NCBI GenBank assembly: GCA_028386065.3
Contig: JAKUCV010004874.1
Span: 203,623-267,622 of the forward strand
Direction: 5' to 3'
Source of the DNA: Turnera subulata
Lineage: Eukaryota > Streptophyta > Magnoliopsida > Malpighiales > Passifloraceae
Length of the DNA stretch: 64,000 nt
Made by a program: the position numbers and the translations under genes
Notes under the pieces: generated by a model
What the model was told of the DNA's origin: nothing
Database searches by the model: none
Seen by the model: only the letters and a program-made list of their open reading frames with translations
Part shown: positions 45,135-58,715 of the stretch, piece after piece
Layout of the letters: every line of letters starts with the position of its first letter
How positions within the stretch are numbered: position 1 is the stretch's first letter

Positions 45135-46940
45135 AGGACACAGGAGCTGAGCACTAGAATGGATCAACAAGCGCAATCCATTCAGGAGCTTTCTACTGCA
45201 ATGGTGGCGCAAAGGGAAGAAGCATCAGCTGTTGATCAACCCCCACGCAATCAACAAGCTAGAGAGGAGCCCAGAGTTGTTGTTGATGATGTGGAGGAAG
45301 CTAATCGCCCTGCAGCTACAAGAGTGCGTCAACTCCTTCCACTGCTAAGGAGAGGAGGAGGAGTAAACCTACCACCACCAAGAAGAGGTCAGTTATATGT
45401 TGAAGATGATGAAGATAACCAAGGGCATGGCAGATACGGGAGGCGTGAGAGAGATGACCTGAAGAGATCTTGGAGATAATAATCTTAGGAGCATCAAGCT
45501 TAGAATTTCTTCTTTCTAAGGAAAGGAAGATTCTGAAGTTTATCTCGACTGGGAGAAGAAAGTGGAACTAATCTTTGCTTGTCACAATTATTTTGAGGAA
45601 AAGAAGGTACGATTAGCTGTGGTTGAGTTTACTGATTATACTTTGGTTTGGTGAGACAAATTTGAAGGTGACAGGTTGCGACTTGGGGAGGATCCTATTG
45701 ATAGTTGGCTAGATTTGAAGATGATCCTAAGGAAGAGATTTGTTCCCAGAACATACTATAAGGAGTTGCATCAGAGACTCCAAGCATTTCGCCAAGAATC
45801 TAGGATTATTGAAAAGTATTACAAGGAGATGGAGAAGCTCATGATCCGAGCAAACATTGATGAGGATAAGGAGACTACTATGGCGAGATTTCTTGCTGGA
45901 ATGAACAAGGAAGTTGCTCAGCTTGTTAATTTGGAAAATTGCTTAGACATGGAGGAGATGTTGGCGACTGCCATCAAAATAGAGAAGCAATTGAAGGAAA
46001 AAGTGCCCAGGAGTTCTTATTCTGCTTCTTATCCATCCAATTGGAATTCAAGGTGGACTGTGAGGGAAGGGAGGCAACAAGAGATGCCAAGAGAGGAGAA
46101 GGTTAGGGTTGCCGATTTCAAAACACCCCCGACTACATCCAAGGCGAGTTCCTCTACGTCCTACAAGCCGAATACTGCTACCCCTACAAGACAAATCAAG
46201 TGCTTCAAGTGCTTAGGGCTTGGACATATTGGATCTCAATGTCCAAACAAGAGGGTGATAGTTGCTAAAGGTGGCGAGTTCTTTTCTAATGATGAGGGGG
46301 ACGAAGTCTATCCTACTCTACTTGATATGCCCGAATTGGAGGATGTTCCAGAGTATATGGATGATCCTGAGGAGATTCCAAGGAGATTGAATATTACAAG
46401 GTGTGTTCTTAATACTCAAGTCAAGGAAGAGGGGATTGAGCAAAGAGAATATTTTATAAACAAGATGCCTTCTGAATGATAAAGCTTTTAGTGTGATCAT
46501 TGATGGTGGTAGCTACACCAATGTTGTGAGCACTATGCTTGTGGAGAAGATGGGATTGGAATGGCAAAAGCATCCACGACCATATAAGCAACAGTGGCTT
46601 ACTGATATGAGAGAAATTCGAGTGAATAAGCAAGTTTATCTTTCTTTCTCTATTAGTCGATACACTGATACTATTTTGTGTGATGTTGTTCCAATGCAGG
46701 CAAGTCATATCTTGCTTGGAAAGCCATGGTACTATGATAGACGAGTAGTGCATGATGGGTTTAAGAACATGTATTCTTTTACCATGGGAGAAAGGAGAGA
46801 ATCACTTGCACCATTGCCTCCCAAGGAAGTGTTTGAGGATCAAATGTTTCTAAATAAAAGAATGGAGGATTGGCAAAAGGAGAAGGATGTCGCCACAACC
46901 AATGGTGAGATTGAGAGGTGTTGGTGCAAAACCAATGGAG
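45135..46940 (+). pseudogene. Chromovirus-like gypsy gag-protease fragment
   Basis: The fragment starts inside gag because Athila-2 inserted there (RTQELSTRMDQQAQSIQEL). After a frame change near 45470, gag continues with DSEVYLDWEKKVELIFACHN, then VRLAVVEFTDYTLVW, stop, and from 45676 DSWLDLKMILRKRFVPRTYY, LHQRLQAFRQ, MARFLAGMNKEVAQLVNLE and a zinc knuckle CFKCLGLGHIGSQC. A second frame change near 46455 leads to the protease: IIDGGSYTNVVSTMLVEKMG with DGGS at the active site, and MQASHILLGKPWYYDRR. The reading stops near 46920 where Tekay sequence begins. RT and later domains are missing. The type resembles Reina/CRM-like chromoviruses; lineage is uncertain. Confidence 0.8.
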
Positions 46941-46942
46941 GA

Positions 46943-47283
46943 CTGCAGAAAAGCCTGATACTGCTGGAACGCTGGGTCTATAACGGGTGGCACAACATTC
47001 TGTCCTCCACCACCTGCAACATTATTCTCTGCTGCATTATTGTTCCCCTGACCAATGGGAACCTGCATCACCGACACATTGTCGGAGACATGAGTAGCGG
47101 CGTCATCCTCAGCATTGTGCTGCCCCTGGTGATCCATATCAACGCCTATATGAATGCAAATGAGTCAAAAACACTTTTAAAGTCATAAATCCGGAAACAG
47201 GCTTAAACACAGAAACCACTTTGAAAACACAGTTTAAAACATTTTTTGAAACCAAGGATCTGAAGCCTGCTCCGCTACCAAGC
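46943..47283 (-). pseudogene. Extra gag start and leader of the Tekay-like element
   Basis: Nearly identical to 54956-55296: a primer-binding region, leader and the first 65 codons of gag (ATG at 47137, MDHQGQHNAEDDAATHVSDN). It then switches at 46942 to chromovirus-like sequence of the other strand. It proves that a second internal region once followed the left LTR. Confidence 0.88.
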
Positions 47284-48012
47284 TGAAACACCAGTGTCCC
47301 AATTTAACAATAAAATACTTAAACACAAGGAAATTACCAAAATACCCTTGAAACCCAGGACACGAAATCCAATATCAACAATATCCAAAATTCTTAATAA
47401 AAACGAGATGTCATAAAGAATAAAATCAAACCGGCTTAACAAGCCATGCGTCAACTTGGCATACTGCCGATACATTATCAAAAATCAAATCCCGGCAACC
47501 CGCCGATAAAATAGACAAAATCAGAATGACATCTCATCAAAATCCAGAGCAGCGGAAGATAAAGATAAAATAAAACAAAAACCAAAATGAAATGCAAGTC
47601 GGCTCTATGGATCCAACCGGGAGAAGAAGCACAGCTACCTGCTGAGATAACCACGTTCGTACTCTGGAAGGATGGAAAGTGACTGCACGCTAACTAAAGT
47701 CTGAAAAACAAAGTTGGCGATTATGTGAGTCGCCTACTCAGTGAGCAATATAAATCTAATTATGTAGGTGTGCAGAACAAGTCCGAAAGGAAAGAAAAGC
47801 AACAAGACAAGTAAGCAACATACAACAACCAGTACTAACATGCCAAGCCAATCAAGCAAATAGTTCATTATTCACCATCTGTTGTGTGTTAAGTTTTCTT
47901 ATTATTATTTATTATTCAGGGCCCCCTACTGTGTGCGTCGAGCTCGGTCCCGTCTCATGAGACAACCAGGCATAAGCCCAAATAAACCAGGCACGAAGCC
48001 CAACCAATCCAT

Positions 48013-48044
<32 letters not shown>

Positions 48045-50418
48045 GGAGGTAGAAAGGGGGAGGTAGAAGGATGGAGGTAGAACCGGTCAACACAGACCCA
48101 TATGCAAATCCGCATATCACATGCTATCCCGCATGCAAACCCGAGGGGTATCACTTCCCGCTCGAACCAACCGGTCATCAGCACACAGTAGCCTATCTTC
48201 TACTGTACATTATCTTTATTCACAAGTTATGAGTTTATGTGTGCCAAGAATCGTGATTTAACAGGGTTGTGTGTATTCTCATCTCAGAAAAATATCCGGG
48301 TCTCCGACCAACAGCACATCACACAATTTACCCAAAATCACACCACAAGTTATCACCATAACAATCCAACAATTCATGCTCAAAAGCAAACAGTAAGAAA
48401 TAGGCACACAATACGGATCACAGCATGTTAGCAAACAAGCATGCAACTCAAACAGACCAATCCAACAAGCTCATGCATACAAACATAAAAAGACGTATAA
48501 AGTCACCTCAACGACGATTATCCTGTGGAGCTTTACCCAAAACAGATCCTCCAGCTCCCGTGGTGTTACCCGTGCCTGAATACCGGCACACACAACAAAT
48601 TACAAACAATTACAATAAAAACGTGCATGCATGTAACTATAATGCTCAACTGAGTTAAACCCGTCCCTAGTTAGCCAATTTTGAAATTCTCGGGTCTAAA
48701 CCCGACTTAATGTTCTCTCACCAAAACTCCGAGTATCGGGACCTAAGGTTCACCGGGCTTACGCCCAACTAAGTCCAATAGTAGCTCCCGGGCCTATGGC
48801 CCACTCATTATGTTCTTTACGGGTTTCCGGCCTAAAGTCCCATCTAAGTCCAAATTCGATTTCCGGGCCTAAAGCCCACATCCTCAAGTCCGAGCAGTCC
48901 AGTTATGTCATTAGCCTTAAACCCATACATTACGAGTCCATTAAACAACTTTTATCATACAAGGTCAGAATGTCGGGCCTCGGCCCGGTTTTTCCTAAGT
49001 ATCGTTCTAAGGTCATTCCCGAGCCCAAGTCCATCCCGGCCTAAGGTTCTACCCGTGTCGGTAATTACCGGCCTCATACTACTCACACTCTCGGTTTCCA
49101 CTAAACACAATTAAGTACATAACCCAATTCCGAATTATTATTACATGCCGGATATAGAATTAAAATACACCATATATATACTGTGGAATGCCGAAATAAA
49201 TACCCGAGCCTTCGCCGAAATATTCCCAAGCCTCGCCGGAAAATTCCCAAGCCTTCGCCGGATTCCAGTCAACTCGCCGGAAAACACCCAAAGCTGCCCA
49301 CAACGATTCCAACAATTCTGCCATGAACGAAATCATCCAAACAACCAAACCACAACATCACTCAACCCATCATCCTTTCAATCAAAACAATACAACTGAC
49401 CTCTAAATCGATTCAAGGAAAAGGATTTAGAAAGGAATCCTTACCCGGAAAAAGGTTGTTCACGAACGGATCCTGCCCAACCTGCAGTAAATCCAAACCC
49501 GAGCACCTTCACTGCCCGACACACCCCGCTGCCACCAAGTCCGAATCCGAGCCCGATAACACCAACACAACCCGCAGCAACCATTCAACCGACGACACCA
49601 ACACACGCATGGGCCAACACCCACAGCCGCCGACAACACCACCAACCAAGAACATTAAAACACAAACCGGCCAAAGAGAGACAAAGACAAAGGAAGAAGG
49701 AAGAGGAATCAAGAACTAGCTTACCGGCAGAAGACGAAGGCGGCCTCTCGACCACCTCAGCAGCCCTTCGCGTGCAAGCTGAGCCTCCACCGTCAACTCC
49801 CCTCCACACGCAAAAGCTCGACCGACGGCGGCGACTGCGACGAGAACGGCGGCGGCGTTAGGCGAACGAAAGGAGACAGAGAAGGTTGGTGGCGGCGAGT
49901 TGTGTGTGAGGGAGAGAAGGTAAGGTGTTGATGATGGCGAGAGGTATTGAGAGGGTGAAGAGGAAGAGAGAGAGAGAAGGTGAGAGGAGAAGGCAGAGGA
50001 AAGTGGAAGCGGCGGCCGAAAATGAAAAAAAGAAAAGGAGGAGAAAAGGGAAGAAGAGAAGGAAAAAGAGAAGGGATCGGGCTAGGGTTGCCCGCCCTAG
50101 TGGACGACCCGTCGTCCGCATAGGCGCGGTCAACCCCCTGCCTGGTCAACGCGCCCACATCCTCTTTTTTTTTTTTTAAAACAGTTACCAAAACGACGTA
50201 GTTTCGGTGAGACTTCATCTAGGTTTAACTCTCAACTCCGAAACCCGATTTAACTCCAACGAAAGCCGAACCCGACGTACTAACCACTTAATTCATATAT
50301 AACCATGGTAAAATAATTTATGTCCTTGCTCAAAAATCCGAAAATTCCTCAAGGGCAAAATTGGATTAAAATTTTCGAAAATTCCGAAGATCAAATTATG
50401 AAAATTCGGGGCGTTACA
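47284..50418 (-). repeat. Tekay-like left LTR
   Basis: A 3135-bp LTR, TGAAACACC to GCGTTACA on the plus strand, so TGTAACGCCCCG on the coding strand. It contains an AG microsatellite (about 48018-48039), CCTTCGCCGG repeats (49203-49290), GA-rich stretches near 49925-50080 and a minus-strand TATATATG near 50296. About a dozen differences from the other LTR are visible in the first 430 bp, and there is a 14-bp indel near 49570. Confidence 0.9.
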
Positions 50419-50470
50419 GTTCTACCCCACTTAAGGAAATTTCGTCCTCGAAATTACAAGAAATCAAACG

Positions 50471-51893
50471 TCAAAACAAATGGGGATACTATTCCCGCAT
50501 ATGGGACTCAACCTCCCAAGTAGCCTCATTCGGAGAATGACGGCTCCATCTAACCCAAACCATCGGAATAACTCGACTCCTCAACTGTCGGTCCTCTCGA
50601 GCTAAAATCTCAACCGGCTCCTCTACATAGGTCAAATCCTCAGAAACCTCCACCTCTGTCGGGGATACAACATGACTAGGATCAGACCGATAACGCCTCA
50701 GCATCGAAACATGGAATACTTCATGTATGCATGACAGCTCCTCCGGTAAAGCCAACCTGTAGGCCAGCGGACCAATCCGCTCCATGATCTCATAATGACC
50801 AATTAACGAGGGCTCAACTTGCCCTTCCTCCCAAACCGGATAACACCTCTCCAGGGAGCAACACGGAGGAAAACTCTGTCACCTACACTGTACTCCATCT
50901 CCCGACGGTGCTTATCGGCAAAACTCTTTTGCCGGTCCTGAGCAGCTCTCATGCACTGCTTAACCACCTCGATCTGATCAACAGTCCCCTGAACTAGGTC
51001 CGGACCAATCACCCGTCTCAGACCTTCCTCATCCCAACAGATCGGACTACGACACTTCCGCCCATACAATGCCTCATAAGGCGCCATACCGATACTGGAG
51101 TGATACCCGTTGTTATAAGCAAACTCAACCAATGGTAATGTCTCATCCCAAGAACCACTAAAATTGAGCGCACAGGCTCTAAGCATATCCTCCAGTGTCT
51201 GTACGGTTCTCTCCGACTGCCCATCGGTCTGCGGATGGAATGCAGTACTGAAATTCAGGTTAGTACCCAAAGCTGACTGTAAACTCTTCCAGAAGTGGGA
51301 AGTAAACCTCGGATCCCTGTCCGACACAATGGATAGTGGAACTCCATGTAGACGGACGATACCCGAAACATATAACCTCGCCAGCTTATCCATTGTATCC
51401 GTCTGCTGAATTGGTAGGAAATGAGCTGACTTGGTCAATCTGTCAACAGTGACCCAGAAGGCATCATGTCGACCCCGGGTCCTCGGTAACCCGATCACAA
51501 AGTCATAGTGATATGCTCCCACTTCCACTGCGGAATAGACAAAGATCTCAACTTGCCGGCAGGAGCCTGATGCTCGGCTTTCACCTGCTGACAAGTCATA
51601 CAACGAGCCACAAACTCCGCAACATCCTTCTTCATCCCGGGCCACCAATAATGACTCTTCAAGTTCTGGTACATTTTGGTGCCACCCGGATGCATAGCAT
51701 ACGGCGCGTTATGCGCTTCATCCATGATCCATCTCCTCAAATCATCAACATCCGGAACACACAACCGATCACCAGTCATCAAAGCACCATCCTCCCGGAC
51801 ATAGAAACTAGAACTCTCTCCACCGTGAGCCTTATCCCGCAACTCTGCTAAGTGAGAATCTCCATACTGTAACTCCATGATCTTATCCCTCAA
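50471..51893 (-). pseudogene. Tekay-like integrase with chromodomain-like end
   Basis: Minus strand. The zinc-binding part has H(x)nH and C(x)2C (MDEAHNAPYAMHPGGTKMY, VARCMTCQQVKAEHQAPAGK). After a frame change near 51500-51640 the core shows YDFVIGLPRTRGRHDAFW (first Asp), IVSDRDPRFTSHFWKSL (second Asp) and FHPQTDGQSERTVQTLEDML (Glu), so the D,D,E triad is kept. GPY-like sequence follows (SVGDRVFLRVAPWRGVIRFG) and a second frame change near 50795. The tail (ERIGPLAYRLALPEELSCIH, FHVSMLRRYRSDPSHVV, YVEEPVEILAREDRQLRS, WSRHSPNEATWEVESHMRE) is a degenerate chromodomain, a feature of chromoviruses thought to direct integration to heterochromatin. The final Gln codon of the second copy (58464-58748: MREQYPQLF) is a stop here at 50489. 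Confidence 0.88.
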
Positions 51894-53297
51894 GGTTCGG
51901 CCGGATGCTCAAACTGGCTAACAACGCCCCAGCAACATCCACCTCTAACTGTGTATCCAACGACCTCAGCTCCACCAAGGAAGGCAAAGCATAAGAAACA
52001 GAGTCCTCTTCTGCAGAAACCACTCTCTTCCGGCTCAATGCATCTGCAACAACATTGGCCTTGCCTGGATGGTACTCGATAGTACAATCATAATCCTTCA
52101 TAAGCTCAATCCAGCGTCTCTGCCTCATATTAAGCTCCCTTTGGGTCATAATGTACTTCAAACTCTTATGGTCCGTGAAAATCCGAAATTTCTCACCGTA
52201 CAGATGGTGTCTCCAGATCTTTAGAGCAAAGATCATAGCAGCTAACTCCAGATCATGGGTTGGACAGTTCCTCTCATGAGTTCTCAACTGATTGCAGGCA
52301 TAAGCAATCACCCGACCCTCTGCATCAAAACACACCCCAAGCCCAGACCTGAAGCATCACTGAACACCGTGTACTCCACTCCGGGTCTCGGAATAGTCAA
52401 AACCGGTGCAGAAGTCAACCGACTCTTCAACTCCTTAAAACTCTTCTGACAATTGTCATTCCAAGCAAAAGTACAGTCTTTCCTCAACAGCTTAGTCATG
52501 GGACCCGCTATTAAGGAAAAACCTTCAATGAACCTCCGGTAGTAACCAGCAAGTCCAAGGAAACTCCGTATCTCAGATACACTCTTCGGTGGCTCCCAAT
52601 CCATGACTGCCTTAATCTTGGCCGGATCCACCTTAATGCCCTCACCGGACACAATATGTCCAAGGAATTCGACCTCATCCAACCAAAACTCACACTTGCT
52701 GAGCTTGGCATAGAGTTGTTCTTCCCCCAACCTCTGCAAAACTTGTCTCAAGTGGTCCTCATGCTCGGCCTTACTACTCGAGTAGACCAAGATATCATCA
52801 TTGAACACTACTACAAACTGGTCCAGAAATTCATGGAAGACCTGTTGCATCATACACATGAACACTGCCGGTGCATTCGTCAGACCAAAAGGAACAACCA
52901 CAAACTCATAATGACCATACCGAGTGCGGAATGCAGTCTTCGGTATGTCCTGTTCTGCAATTCGAACCTGATGGTAACCAGATCGCAAGTCAATCTTCGA
53001 GAACACAGATGCACCCTGCAACTGATCGAACAAGTCATCAATCCTAGGCAAAGGATACTTGTTCTTCACAGTCAACTTGTTCAACTGCCTGTAGTCTACA
53101 CACATCCGCATACTGCCATCCTTCTTCTTCACAAACAAGACCGGGGCACCCCATGGTGAGATGCTCGGTATAATAAAACCCTTATCCAACAACTCTTCCA
53201 GTTGTTTCTTCAACTCCTGAAGCTCTGCCAGAGCCATTCTATAGGGCGGTATAGAAATAGGTGCAACTCCCGGTACCAAGTCAACTGTATACTCCAC
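51883..53297 (-). pseudogene. Tekay-like reverse transcriptase and RNase H
   Basis: The RT frame runs from 53297 to about 52320: [99 protein letters not shown] and the catalytic block [12 protein letters not shown], where Asn replaces the usual Ile of FIDD. Connection: [34 protein letters not shown] one-base-type frame change near 52325 separates it from RNase H ([51 protein letters not shown]). Frame changes also lie at the borders to protease (about 53300) and integrase (about 51890). Confidence 0.9.
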
Positions 53298-55150
53298 CTC
53301 CCGCTCCAGGGCAACCCTGGTAAATCATCAGGAAATACATCAGGAAACTCCCGCACAATAGGAATATCCTCCACACCAGGTACTGGTACCGAAGAATTGA
53401 CCACATGAGCAAGAAAGGCATCACAACCCTCTCGGATCATTCTGAAAGCCTGGATGGCCGAGATACAGAACGCCGATAGAACTCTTCGTTCTCCAACAAA
53501 CACCCATCTACGCCCCAACAAAGAAGATAAGGACACTTCCCTGGCCCGACAATCAACTACTGCTTGGTGTCTGGACAACCAGTCCATGCCTAAGATAACA
53601 TCAAACTCTCCCAAATCCATGACAACAAGATCAGAAGGAAAACCCTCACTATCATACTCTATCGACACATCTCTACAAACCCGATCAACAACTACTATAT
53701 CTCCAGTGGGTAAACAGACTCTTAGGGGTCTACTAAGGTTATCTTCCTCTATGTTATGAGTAGTCATGAATGCACGTAATACAAAAGAATGTGTTGAACC
53801 TGGATCAATTAAAGCATGTGCAAACTGACCAAAAACCATAAAGGTACTTGCTATGACCTCTGGAGCATCAGCAGCCTCCTCCCGGGTGATGGCATAAACC
53901 CTAGGAGCTGCAGAAGACTGAGTCACACCTCCGCAGTTCGGAGCTCCAGAACCTCCACGACCTCGACCCTGCTGTCTGCCAGCCCTGTTCGGACCAGAAG
54001 AAACAGCACCACTAGCCACGAAACTCTGTACTGTATACTGAGAACCACTGCCACCATTATCCCTCATCCACTTGTAGCAAGATGACTTCTGGTGTCCAGG
54101 CGTATTGCAATACCAGCATGTACCCGAGAACCGTGCAGAGGAACCCCGTCCCCGAGAGCCAGACTGATAGGACCGTCCTCCCGAGGATCTGCCTGGTCCA
54201 CCCTGATAACTCTACCCTCGAAACTTCTTCGAACCCTGGTAAGAAGAACTCTGTCCAACAGAATAATCTGCACCTCCGGCATCAAAATACTGCCTCTTCT
54301 GTCTTGAAGCAGATGACTGCTTCCTCTGCTCGGCTGCCCGAGCCTCTTTCCCAATCAACTGAACTCTCTCAGCATCAAAAGCAGTGGCACAAACTGCCTC
54401 CCAAGTCTTGTGCCCTCCACCAGCCGCAGCTATCGCCAACTCAGTACATAAGCCGTTAACAAACCGCCAACACTTGGTCACCTCATCGGGCACAAACTCC
54501 CTAGCATAAGAGTGAAGGACGCTGTACCGGATCCTGAAAGCTGATACTATCTCATCTAATCCCTGCTTCACCTCAAGAAAATGCTTCTTCTGCTCCTCTG
54601 GAAAACCAACAGTGAGAAACTCCTTGTAGAATCTTTCCTTGAAATCCTCCTAAGGCATCTCCACAGGCTTCGGTAGGTTGGCCACAAGTTCCTGCCACCA
54701 TGACAATGCATACCCTGTGAACTTGTGTGCCGCTAATCGAGCCCTCTGCTCAGGTGCACAGGTGAACTTCTCCAGAACATTCTCCACCTGGCGGAACCAA
54801 TCATCAAACTCCTTGACTTTGCCCTCTTCACTTGAGAACTCCTTCACTGCTGACTTATCCATGTGCTTATACCCACTTTCCATACCACCTGCTGCAGCAG
54901 GTGCTACCGGCTGGGCACCCTGCTGCTGCTGCTGAAACTGCTGGAACGGCTGCCACTGCAGAAAAGCCTGATACTGCTGGAACGCTGGGTCTATAACAGG
55001 TGGCACAACATTCTGTCCTCCACCACCTGCAGCATTATTCTCTGCTGCATTATTGTTCCCCTGACCAATGGGAACCTGCATCACCGACATATTGTCGGAG
55101 ACATGAGTAGCGGCGTCATTCTCAGTATTGTGCTGCCCCTGGTGATCCAT
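53298..55150 (-). pseudogene. Tekay-like gag-protease
   Basis: The start is the ATG at 55150 (MDHQGQHNTENDAATHVSDN), which lies 146 bp from the LTR. One frame runs through gag and protease with stops at 54650-54652 and 54212-54214. Gag has a Gln-rich stretch, then VKEFDDWFRQVENVLEKFTC, LAAHKFTGYALSWWQELVA and a zinc knuckle CWYCNTPGHQKSSC. The protease contains ALIDPGSTHSFV (DPG at the active-site position, Ser after it) and DVILGMDWLSRHQAVVDC. The frame breaks at about 53300 where RT should begin. Confidence 0.88.
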
Positions 55151-55281
55151 ATCAACGCCTATACGAATGCAAATGAGTCAAAAACACTTTTAAAGTCATA
55201 AATCCGGAAACAGGCTTAAACACAGAAACCACTTTGAAAACACAGTTTAAAACATTTTTTGAAACCAAGGATCTGAAGCCT

Positions 55282-55293
55282 GCTCCGCTACCA
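55282..55293 (-). other. Tekay-like primer-binding site
   Basis: TGGTAGCGGAGC on the minus strand, three bases from the LTR end. It resembles the complement of initiator tRNA-Met (TGGTATCAGAGC) with two to three differences. The same site is kept beside the left LTR at about 47269-47280. Confidence 0.65.
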
Positions 55294-55296
55294 AAC

Positions 55297-58200
55297 TGAA
55301 ACACCCGTGTCCCAATTTAACAATAAAGTACTTAAACACAAGGAAATTACCAAAATACCCTTGAAACCCAGGACACGAAATCCAATATCAACAATATCCA
55401 AAATTCTTAATAAAAACGAGATGTCATAAAGAATAAAATCAAACCGGCTTAACAAGCCATGCGTCAACCCAGCATACCGCCGATACATTATAAAAAATCA
55501 AATCCCGGCAACCCGCCGATAAAATAGACAAAATCAGAATGACATCTCATCAAAATCCAGTGCAGCGGAAGATAAAGATAAAATAAAACAAAAATTAAAA
55601 TGAAATGCATGTCGGCTCTATGGATCCAACCGGGAGAAGAAGCACAGCTACCTGCTGAGATAACCATGTCCGTACTCTGGAAGGATGGAAAGTGACTGCA
55701 CGCTAACTAAAGTCTGAAAAACAACGTTGGCGATTATGTGAGTCGCCTACTCAGTGAGCAATATAAATCTAATTATGTAGGTGTGCAGACCAAGTCCGAA
55801 AGGAAAGAAGAGCAACAAGACAAGTAAGCAACATACAACAACCAGTACTAACATGCCAAGCCAATCAAGCAAACAGTTCATTATTCACCATCTGTTGTGT
55901 GTTGAGTTTTCTTCTTATTATTTATTATTCAGGGCCCCCTACTGTGTGCGTCGAGCTCGGTCCCGTCTCATGAGACAACCAGGCATAAGCCCAAATAAAC
56001 CAGGCACGAAGCCCAACCAATCCATAGAGAGAGAGAGAGAGAGACAGAGAGAAAGAGGGAGGTAGAAAGGGGGAGGTAGAAGGAGGGAGGTAGAACCGGT
56101 CAACACAGACCCATATGCAAATCCGCATATCACATGCTATCCTGCATGCAAACCCGAGGGGTATCACTTCCCGCTCGAACCAACCGGTCATCAGCACACA
56201 GTAGCCTATCTTCTACTGTACATTATCTTTATTCACAAGTGATGAGTTTATGTGTGCCAAGAATCGTGATTTAACAGGGTTGTGTGTATTCTCATCTCAG
56301 ACAAAAATCCGGGTCTCCGACCCACAACACATCACACAAATTACCCAAAATCACACCACAAGTTATCACCATAACAATCCAACAATTCATGCTCAAAAGC
56401 AAACAGTAAGAAATAGGCACACAATACGGATCACAGCATGTTAGCAAATAAGCATGCAACTCAAACAGACCAATCCAACAAGCTCATGCATACAAACATA
56501 AAAAGAGAGTCACCTCAACGATGATTGTCCTGTGGAGCTTTACCCAAAACAGATCCTCCAGCTCCCGTGGTGTTACCCGTGCCTGAATATCGGCACACAC
56601 AACAAATTACAAACAATTACAATAAAAACGTGCATGCATGTAACTATAATGCTCAACTGAGTTAAACCCGCTCCTAGTTAGCCAATTTTGAAATTCCCGG
56701 GTCTAAACCCGACTTAATGTTCTCTCACCAAAACTCCGAGTATCGGGACCTAAGGTTCACTGGGCTTACGCCCAACTAAGTCCAATAGTAGCTCCCGGGC
56801 CTATAGCCCACTCATTATGTTCTTTACGGGTTTCCGGCCTAAAGTCCCATCTAAGTCCAAATTCGATTTCCGGGCGTAAAGCCCACATCCTCAAGTCCGA
56901 GCAGTCCAGTTATGTCATTAGCCTTAAACCCATACCTTACGAGTCCATTAAACAACTTTTATCATACAAGGTCAGAATGTCGGGCCTGGGCCCGATTTTT
57001 CCTAAATATTGTTCTAAGGTCATTCCCGAGCCCAAGTCCATCCCAACCTAAGGTTCTACCCGTGTCGGTAATTACCGGCCTCATACTACTCACACTCTCG
57101 GTTTCCACTAAACACAATTAAGTACATAACCCAATTCCGAATTATTAGTACATGCCGGATATAGAATTAAAATACACCATATATATACCGTGGAATGCCA
57201 AAATAAAGACCCGAGCCTTCGCCGGAATATTCCCGAGCCTCGCCGGAAAATTCCCGAGCCTTCGCCGGATTCCGGTCAACTCGCCGGAAAACACCCAAAG
57301 CTGCCCACAACGATTCCAACAATTCTGCCATGAACGAAATCATCCAAACAACCAAACCACAACATCATTCAACCCATCATCCTTTCAATCAAAACAATAC
57401 CACTGACCTCTAAATCGATTCAAGGAAAAGGATTTAGAAAGGAATCCTTAACCGGAAAAAGGTTGTTCACGAACGGATCCTGCCCAACCTGCAGTAAATC
57501 CAAACCCGAGCACCTTCACTGCCCGACACACCCCGCTGCCACCACGTCCGAATCCGAGCCCGATAACACCAACACATTCAACCGACGACACCAACACACG
57601 CATCGGCCAACACCCACAGCCGCCGACAACACCACCAACCAAGAACATTAAAACACAAACCGGCCGAAGAGAAACAAAGACAAAGGAAGAAGGAAGAGGA
57701 ATCAAGAACTGGCTTACCGGCAGAAGACGAAGGCGGCCTCTCGACCACCTCAGCAGCCCTTCGCGTGCGAGCTGAGCCTCCACCGTCAACTCCCCTCCAC
57801 ACGCAAAAGCTCGACCGGCGGCGGCGACTGTGACGAGAACGGCGGCGGCGTTAGGCGAACGAAAGGAGACAGAGAAGGTTGGTGGCGGCGAGTTGTGTGT
57901 GAGGGAGAGAAGGTAAGGTGTTGATGATGGCGAGAGGTATTGAGAGGGTGAAGAGGAAGAGAGAGAGAGAAGGTGAGAGGAGAAGGGAGAAGAAGGTGGA
58001 AGCGGCGGCCGAAAATGAAAAAAAGAAAAGGAGGAGAAAAGGGAAGAAGAGAAGGAAAAAGAGAAGGGATCGGGCTAGGGTTGGCCGCCCTAGTGGACGA
58101 CCCGTCGTCCGCTTAGGCGCGGTCAACCCCCTGCCTGGTCAACGCGCCCACATCCTCTTTTTTTTTTTTTTAAACAGTTACCGAAACGACGTAGTTTCGG

Positions 58201-58411
58201 TGAGACTTCATCTAGGTTTAACTCTCAACTCCGAAACCCGATTTAACTCCAACGAAAGCCGAACCCGACGTACTAACCACTTAATTCATATATAACCATG
58301 CTAAAATAATTTATGTCCTTGCTCAAAAATCCGGAAATTCCTCAAGGGCAAAATTGGATTAAAATTTTCGAAAATTCCGAAGATCAAATTATGAAAATTC
58401 GGGGCGTTACA
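55297..58411 (-). repeat. Tekay-like right LTR
   Basis: A 3115-bp partner of 47284-50418 with the same ends. The AG microsatellite is interrupted (AGACAGAG near 56042). Confidence 0.9.
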
Positions 58412-58715
58412 GTTCTACCCCACTTAAGGAAATTTCGTCCTCGAAATTACAAGATATCAAACGTCAAAACAATTGGGGATACTGTTCCCGCATATGGGAC
58501 TCAACCTCCCAAGTAGCCTCATTCGGAGAATGACGGCTCCATCTAACCCGAACCATCGGAATAACTCGACTCCTCGACTGTCGCTCCTCTCGAGCTAAAA
58601 TCTCAACCGGCTCCTCCACATAGGTCAAATCCTCAGAAACCTCCACCTCTGTCGGGGATACAACATGACTAGGATCAGACCGATAACGCCTCAGCATCGA
58701 AACATGGAATACTTC
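58412..58715 (-). pseudogene. Extra pol end of the Tekay-like element
   Basis: Nearly identical to 50419-50722: polypurine tract, pol stop and chromodomain-like end. It breaks off after AATACTTCA at about 58715 and continues directly into a partial LTR with a 1-2 base overlap. Confidence 0.88.

Noticed and set aside
49925..50179. Lys/Arg/Glu-rich frame, also at 57918-58295
   Set aside because: Translation of GA-rich sequence inside the Tekay-like LTR, with no domain.
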